Assembly: GCF_021130785.1 (NCBI RefSeq)
Contig: NC_060213.1
Location: 116,142,501-116,206,500, forward strand
Length of the DNA: 64,000 nucleotides
Source: Homalodisca vitripennis
Taxonomy: Eukaryota > Arthropoda > Insecta > Hemiptera > Cicadellidae
Reading direction: 5' to 3'
Numbering within the stretch: position 1 is the stretch's first letter; each line of letters opens with the position of its first letter. Positions 62,900 to 64,000 of the stretch are shown in pieces. The translations under genes were made by a program, and so were the position numbers. A model generated the notes under the pieces. That model made no database searches. It was given only the letters and a program-made list of their open reading frames with translations, and was not told the DNA's origin.

Positions 62900-64000
62900 T
62901 TCAACATCGGTTAACCGAATTAAAATGTGGAAGTGATCAAATAGTAAGGTTGATCTCGTTACTTTATTGTACGTTTATCACTAAATAAAAAGTTTCTGGG
63001 TTAGACAATAGTTTTTTGTGTTAATGTTAAACTTCTTGCTTTAGGATACAATATCAGTTACATATATTAGACTTACAGGTAACCGGTCATTTATTTGTTT
63101 CCTCTTGATCTAGACTCTGTGTTTAGGAAGGATAATAATTCAAAGGATGATGTAAGCCTAACAGCATGAAGTAGAAAAGTTTACTCTAAGATGAATGCCT
63201 CCCCTCTATCGTTTATGCAGTGTTATATGTATTTAGATTCCTTGTGCATCATAACCTTTTTGGCCTTTTACTGTACTTTTTATTATTAAAACGCCCAACG
63301 TTATAGAGTTATAGCACAAACGAGGTTTGATTTTAAATATTGGTGAACGTGATTTAAATGCAAGGTGTTAACGAACTCTCTGGATTATTTTCAAAGATTT
63401 GTTCGCCGGGTTAATACATTTAAAATATGAAATACGAGTAAAAACCTGTGTCGAGAATTCTTACTTTACCATCTGTCTGTATGCATGTGCTTTTGGACTA
63501 AATTTTATACTTCAAAAATAAGTAAAGATCAAAAACTATAGTTTAGAAAAACATTTTTTCCTTAGGGGTCACGTCATTAAAGAACTAGTATTATATTACC
63601 ATATCCTATATACGTAGGGCGGAATTATAAAAATATACCCAGTTTCATCAATGTAAATCGAAATGTTATATACTGCTGCCAAAAAATTTTTCAGTAAATA
63701 ATGTAGATTTAAGATTTCACATGTTGTAAAACTGGAATTGTTTTTACGTTTATGGCATAAACAAGTGTATAATAAAAAAAAATCTCAAATGTGGTATTAT
63801 AATTTTTTTGCATTTTTTGACATAAAAAAATCTATTTTATATTACCATATTACATATCAAGAGAGCAGACTGTTGGCGTATTTAAAGCTTAATACTCATA
63901 AGATTATGAATATATTTGAGACCGTAAAAATTGATTACATGGATGTTCTTACATTATTGCTGTAATGCTCAGTTATTGATGCCATACAAATGTAATCAGT
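62900..64000. other. AT-rich non-coding DNA
   Basis: Nothing recognised. The plus frame at 63738-63965 has chance composition. Confidence 0.5.

Overview
The window is AT-rich eukaryotic nuclear DNA. It carries long (TA)n tracts and metazoan-type mobile elements: Penelope-like, R2-like non-LTR, Tc1/mariner and Helitron. It also holds a piece of nuclear rDNA whose 18S and 28S sequences look insect-like. I read it as intergenic or intronic sequence of an insect with a repeat-rich genome, possibly hemipteran; the order is a guess. I found no intact host protein-coding gene. Most longer open frames are microsatellite translations, shadow frames or decayed transposon pieces.

Layout. Positions 1-8.9 kb are mostly featureless, with TA tracts, one hammerhead-like motif and a dispersed repeat. 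Positions 8.88-10.74 kb are a 125-bp satellite array with a 5-monomer (625-bp) higher-order repeat. At 14.9-15.56 kb lies a decayed minus-strand coding remnant of unknown origin. A diverged duplicate block of about 1.9 kb occupies 15.6-17.5 kb. Its sister copy is split: the left part is at 19.9-21.12 kb and the right part at 32.09-32.8 kb. Between the two halves sits an 11-kb insertion bounded by TA tracts.

The 11-kb insertion, left to right, holds: a 3' piece of a Penelope-like element (minus); a 5'-truncated R2-like element A (plus); a second R2-like element B (plus) with zinc fingers, a Myb-like domain and a restriction-like endonuclease domain but no reverse transcriptase core; about 56 bp of 28S rRNA (plus) abutting B's 3' end; an ITS1-like spacer with subrepeats (minus); an 18S rRNA pseudogene (minus); and an external-spacer-like region (minus). 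The 18S copy has a damaged 530 loop, a deletion in a conserved stretch and a ~220-bp insertion that recurs almost unchanged in the upstream spacer. The GC content of this block is far above its surroundings.

Further right are: a repeat-built element pair (35.7-39.2 kb) with a Helitron-like header and ~180-bp internal units; a broken mariner-type transposase gene (47.73-48.86 kb) lying between TA tracts next to a Penelope-like end fragment; and a short non-autonomous Helitron (60.06-60.58 kb) carrying a strong match to the CTCF core motif. The rest, to 64 kb, is AT-rich DNA with at most weak first-exon or promoter-like spots at 44.9, 50.8 and 62.8 kb.

The most unusual observations are the chimeric rDNA/retroelement insertion splitting a duplication, the spacer-derived segment inside the 18S pseudogene, and a CTGAAGA-stem-GAAA motif recurring with compensatory stem changes. 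All work was by eye; no alignments or searches were run.
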